The notes beneath the pieces were generated by a model. The model did no database searches, was not told where the DNA came from, and worked only from the letters and a program-made list of their open reading frames with translations. This document shows, piece after piece, positions 8,266 to 11,666 of a stretch of 11,666 nt of DNA; position 1 is the first letter of the stretch; each line of letters starts with the position of its first letter. This DNA is from Pleurotus djamor (lineage: Eukaryota; Basidiomycota; Agaricomycetes; Agaricales; Pleurotaceae). The position numbers and the translations under genes were made by a program. Location of the stretch: the NCBI GenBank assembly GCA_029747585.1, contig JAPEVF010001273.1, forward strand, positions 1 to 11,666. The letters are read 5' to 3'.

Positions 8266-9764
8266 ATGTTCTTCTCTCGATTAATCGCTACTTCCGCCGT
8301 CGTCATCGGTCTCTCTGCTTCAGCTTATGGCCACGCTGCTGCTCACCCCGCTCTGGGAATCAAGGAGCCTTTGGTCCGAAGCCAGGTCAAGCGACCTAAT
8401 GCTGCCAACCCCTGCGGTGCTGGTGTCAATATCGCCAACACTATTGACACTGCGGATACCATCCAGGTCGCTGCTGATGGAACTTTCTCTGTCGTGGTCG
8501 AGAATTACAATGGGTGAGACACTTTCATCTCAGATAAAGTTCAGTTCTTAACTCATACGTTTCTTGTTCAGAGGAATTGATGGATCACGTCAATTTACGA
8601 TGAAGGTGGACCCTACTGGTACTGGAAAGAGCTTCGTCGCTGGTACCATTACCAAGAACGGCTTGAAGGTGACAATTTCCCCCTTTCATGACCCTGACAA
8701 CATTGCTGACTGAGATCGTCTGTAAATAGGTCACCAAGAAGAACGAGAAGGAGACTCTGCAAGCTAAGATCCCTGCTGGGATGGTTTGCAAGGGCGGCAA
8801 GTTCGGAAACCTCTGCGTCGCGCAATTCACCAACGCGGCCTACCAGAAGTTCGGCAACTGCGTTGTGGTCAGTAACTTTTACTCGTACTTCCTCGTACTT
8901 TGAAGTTGATAATCTGGTATACAGCTCCAGCAAGGCAGCAGCTCCGTCGTTTCTTCAAGTTCATCAAGCAACTCGGCGTCTTCGTCTTCGAGCAACTCGG
9001 CCTCCAACAACTCCAGCGCCAACTCCTCTTCCAACTCGTCCGTCGTAAAGGGTGCCAATGGTGCTGTTACCTCCAGCTCCACTGCCTCGAACGACAAAGC
9101 TTCGTCTTCGAGCTCTGCTAGCACCGCGGCCAGCGCCAACGCTGACAGTGCCAACTCGAGCACGGTCAAGACTGTTGTCAACGGTGCCGGTGTCGTCTCC
9201 TCTGAGGCTGTCAAGAGCAGCTCCTCCAACTCCAATGCCGCCAACTCCGCCTCCAGTGCCAACGCNGCCAACGCCAGCTCCTCCAACTCGGCAGTCACNT
9301 CGTCGGTCAACCCTCACACTGGAGCTGTCACTAACACCGTTGTGAAGAACAGCAGCACTTCTGCAAACGCCAACGAGTCTGCCTCTGCCTCCAACTCTGC
9401 TTCCTCTAACAACAGCAAGTCCGTTGTCAGCTCCACTGGCGGTGCTCATGGCGCTTCTTCCAACGTCTCGTCCTCGAGCAGCAACTCCTCCAACTCTTCC
9501 AGCAGCTCTTCTTCCTCTTCCAGCTCCTCCTCTTCTTCTTCTTCTCAATCCTCTTCTTCCAAGACCACCTCCGGTGCTACCAAGTACCGCCGGGCCTACG
9601 TAAGTCTCCTTGACCGCTTTAGTTAAGGACATCCCATCTGATGAAATTTTTAGGGCTCCCGCCTCGCTCGTGCCGTTCTCGAGGACGCTGAGGATTCCGA
9701 TGAGATCATCGAAGAAGTTGTCGAAGTTGTCCGCCGCTCTTTGACCAGCTGGATTTGGGCCTAA
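8266..9764 (+). CDS. Secreted Egh16/Gas1-like protein with Ser/Asn-rich region
   Basis: Exons 8266-8513, 8572-8668, 8730-8867, 8925-9599 and 9654-9764 (introns 58, 61, 57 and 54 bp) give 422 aa. Residues 1-22 form a signal peptide, with likely cleavage before His23. Residues 23 to about 165 resemble the Egh16-like family (GAS1/MAS1 of plant-pathogenic ascomycetes): CGAGVNIANT, the motif DPTGTGKSF, IPAGMVCKGG, GNLCVAQF and FGNCVVVLQQG, with four cysteines (50, 135, 144, 159) that could form two disulfides. Residues about 165-380 are almost only Ser, Asn and Ala with some Val/Thr, and are probably O-glycosylated. A basic KYRRAY leads into a tail of about 36 residues, first basic, then acidic and hydrophobic, ending SLTSWIWA. 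No GPI signal is evident. The family's biochemical role is not known; in this likely saprotrophic or symbiotic fungus it may be a wall or surface protein. Two Ns fall on third codon positions and do not change the protein. Confidence 0.72.
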
Positions 9765-10189
9765 ATCAACCCGTACTTCTCTTCACCAAGGACCTCTTAC
9801 TCGGACTTCTGCATACGTACATACACGACTTCTTATTCCCGCTGATTTGGACACTCGGACATAACATAGCTACGACCTTTTTATTCCACCCTTCGACGCT
9901 TTCTACGATTTAATCATTTCGACTTTCATGTTCGCAACTTTTATACCTTCATAACCTTCACATTCATACCTTTTACTCCCTTGACGTAGGGGTTACTTTT
10001 ATACATATACATGGTTTTCATGATAAGCGTTTCGCGCTTGAGCCTTCAGTGTGCATGGTGATACACCATCTTACGACCCATCAGATTCGTTTCCAACGAA
10101 TATTATTGCTCGATTGAAACCGTACTGGTGTTCCGTTCTGTTTTCACCAATTCTTTCGTGCCCACGAGCTGAAGTGATGATATGACTTA

Positions 10190-10223
10190 GAGAAGTCAGG
10201 GGGTTTAAGGAGAAGTCAGGGGG
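10190..10223. repeat. 14-bp direct repeat, period 20 bp, containing AGGGG
   Basis: GAGAAGTCAGGGGG occurs twice (10190-10203 and 10210-10223) separated by six bases. Each copy contains AGGGG, the stress response element core of yeast and some other fungi. It lies about 430 bases after the Egh16-like gene and about 1.1 kb before the lipase start, so its target, if any, is unclear. Confidence 0.6.
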
Positions 10224-11203
10224 ACGAAAATCCTCGGCTAAATGTGCAGGGTCGTCCATCACAAGTTCCTCAAACACCCAACACCACACAATGCTTTTGC
10301 AAGCTCCGTCTTTTTTACCTTGCGTCGCACTACAGTCAAGTACAGGTGCCACAAGTGCATCTTATTCCCCGAGGAACTTCAATTCTTCGAAGTATCTACT
10401 TGAATCATTGCATTCATGATTCACTGGAGGGACAGGTTGAACCAATATTGGCGATCTCTCCTTCGTTGACGAACCATTCCACCAGTGCGCATGGTGCATT
10501 AGCTGGAAGGGCCCTGTCGTAAAGGTCTTGCTCCGGCGGCCTACCACACAAGCCACATGTTCCCCGCAATTTCCCCACAAACCAGTGCCTCTGTACCCCA
10601 TGCAATTTACCCCACGAACCCATCGCTCGAGCGAGCCGCGTGTTGCGATCTGCGCCAGAGAAAACATTAACCTGCTTGTATGAGGTAATGGTGGATGGTA
10701 CCTTATGGTCCTTCTAGCGTGCCCATGTCCTCTGAGGTATGCACTTATCTACATCTTTTTGCCGCTTTCTAACTTTGTGCATGAAGGGATTGATCTAATC
10801 AGGAACCTCGTTTGAAGCAAGTTTTTGTGCTTGACAATTGTCTTCGAAAAGTTCTTCCATGGTTGGTGGATGCCCGGTTGCCATGCGGTTCCGATTGAGG
10901 CAAAAATGTAAAGACCTGTATTTGTTGGTCATTCAGGTACGTTTTCGAGTCTATCCCTGCATATTCTGGTCACCTCCTCATACAACGTATGGTAGACATA
11001 CCGCATACCGATGACTCGATGCTAAAATCGATGCTTTTCTCCGTCAGCTGATGCACAGTACCCCAACAGCGTGATGACTTCGGCTCGTATGGCGTCAAAG
11101 CAATGTGCACCCCACATCATTAGGAACGGAGTCTTCGGGCGTTTGTGCATGGTCAAGGAAATTTATCGTGATCCTCGATATCTACTCTCATCGCCGCCCT
11201 TCT

Positions 11204-11212
11204 TATAAAAAG
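11204..11212 (+). promoter_or_regulatory. TATA box of the lipase-like gene
   Basis: TATAAAAAG lies 99 bases upstream of the ATG and is followed by a C/T-rich leader. Position and sequence fit a fungal core promoter for a gene with regulated, potentially strong expression. Confidence 0.65.
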
Positions 11213-11302
11213 GCCGATAAGACAAGCTTGAAGAAATGTCCTCGTCCTATTGCTTAGGAACTCGGCCATCTTCGCCCCCATTTCTCCCTCTTCCTCTTCA
11301 TT

Positions 11303-11654
11303 ATGTCTGTTCTACTCCACTACTACGCCGTCCTCTTCTTTTTCACCCTCTTCGGTCGAAATATCGCAGCCCCGCTACTCCAGAACCGAGCCGTGAGCTC
11401 GTCGGTGTATGATGACTTGGTTTTGTACGCCAAGTTCTCTTCGGCTGTATACCAACCTCTCTGTCCACGTCCAGTCGGCGCGTGGAAGATCAACTCGGTT
11501 CGTTTCACCTCCCATCCGGCGATTTCCTAACTCTTATGCGCTTTTACCTAGTTTGATAAACAAGGCACCCAAGGCTTTGTCGTGCGTGACGATGATAGGA
11601 AAGAAATCATCCTCGCCTTCAGAGGTTCAATGGAAATCGCAGACATATTGACCA
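11303..11654 (+). CDS. Secreted class 3 lipase-like hydrolase, N-terminal part
   Basis: Exons 11303-11497 and 11552-11654 flank a 54-bp intron. A further donor (gtacgt) starts at 11655 and the gene continues beyond the window. The 99 visible residues begin with a hydrophobic signal peptide (about 1-23, ending NIAA). They continue with VYDDLVLYAKFSSAVY and, after the splice, DKQGTQGFVVRDDDRKEIILAFRGS. This matches the start of fungal triacylglycerol lipase/feruloyl esterase A-type proteins, where the FRGS segment forms part of the oxyanion hole. The catalytic GHSLG-type serine motif and the Asp and His lie outside the window, so activity and substrate (lipid or feruloyl ester) cannot be judged. 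A TATA box and pyrimidine-rich leader precede the start. Confidence 0.8.
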
Positions 11655-11666
11655 GTACGTCACTAT

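Larger units (their letters stand above)
9765..11302. other. Long intergenic region before the lipase gene
   Basis: About 1.5 kb without a gene I can support. The first 250 bases are T/C-rich and likely include the 3' UTR of the Egh16-like gene. A 14-bp direct repeat lies at 10190-10223, and the TATA box of the next gene at 11204-11212. A 69-codon open frame on the minus strand (10414-10623) has a Cys-x2-Cys but matches no family I recognise. The rest shows nothing structured to my eye. Confidence 0.5.

Noticed and set aside
8964..9632. 222-codon minus-strand Arg/Gly/Val-rich open frame
   Set aside because: Antisense image of the Ser/Asn-rich exon of the Egh16-like gene.
10071..10352. 93-codon minus-strand open frame
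   Set aside because: Composition and sequence resemble no known protein and it overlaps the direct repeat and AT-rich 3' region.

Overview
The window reads as nuclear DNA of a filamentous basidiomycete, most likely an Agaricomycete. Genes are compact and interrupted by many short introns of about 53-68 bp with GT-AG ends, distances between genes are short, and the protein set is typical of mushroom-forming fungi. No prokaryotic operon, CRISPR array, rRNA, tRNA or transposon was recognised. All gene models were spliced by hand from reading frame, splice sites and family conservation.

Layout. (1) 1-650, minus: N-terminal 157 residues of a glycerol-3-phosphate/DHAP acyltransferase of the yeast GPT2/SCT1 type, running off the left edge. 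(2) 1164-2456, minus: complete mitochondrial malate dehydrogenase, 338 aa in six exons, including a 6-nt microexon. (3) 2628-3704, minus: complete 300-aa protein with a C-terminal Ifi-6-16 (IFI6/IFI27-like) hydrophobic domain. (4) 3996-7078, plus: SQS1-like protein with an RGG-rich N-terminus, acidic tracts, an R3H domain and a C-terminal G-patch, about 926 aa; its frame is broken three times by what look like single extra bases, two of them written as N. (5) 8266-9764, plus: complete secreted Egh16/Gas1-like protein of 422 aa with a long Ser/Asn-rich region and a charged C-terminal tail. (6) 11303 to the right edge, plus: start of a secreted class 3 lipase-like protein.

Genes 1-3 lie head to tail on the minus strand. 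Genes 3 and 4 diverge from a 291-bp shared promoter region, and genes 4-6 lie on the plus strand. The neighbours do not form one pathway: they are housekeeping functions (lipid synthesis, TCA cycle, RNA helicase cofactor) followed by two secreted proteins. Genes 2 and 3 could both concern mitochondria, but for gene 3 that rests only on animal homologues.

I found no clearly new biological system. The observations most worth a second look are the malate dehydrogenase microexon inside the substrate-loop codons, the fungal Ifi-6-16 protein with a long disordered N-terminus, the secreted Egh16-like protein whose Ser/Asn linker ends in a dibasic site and an amphipathic tail, the clustered frame breaks in SQS1, and a perfect 17-bp palindrome and a 14-bp direct repeat in the intergenic regions.
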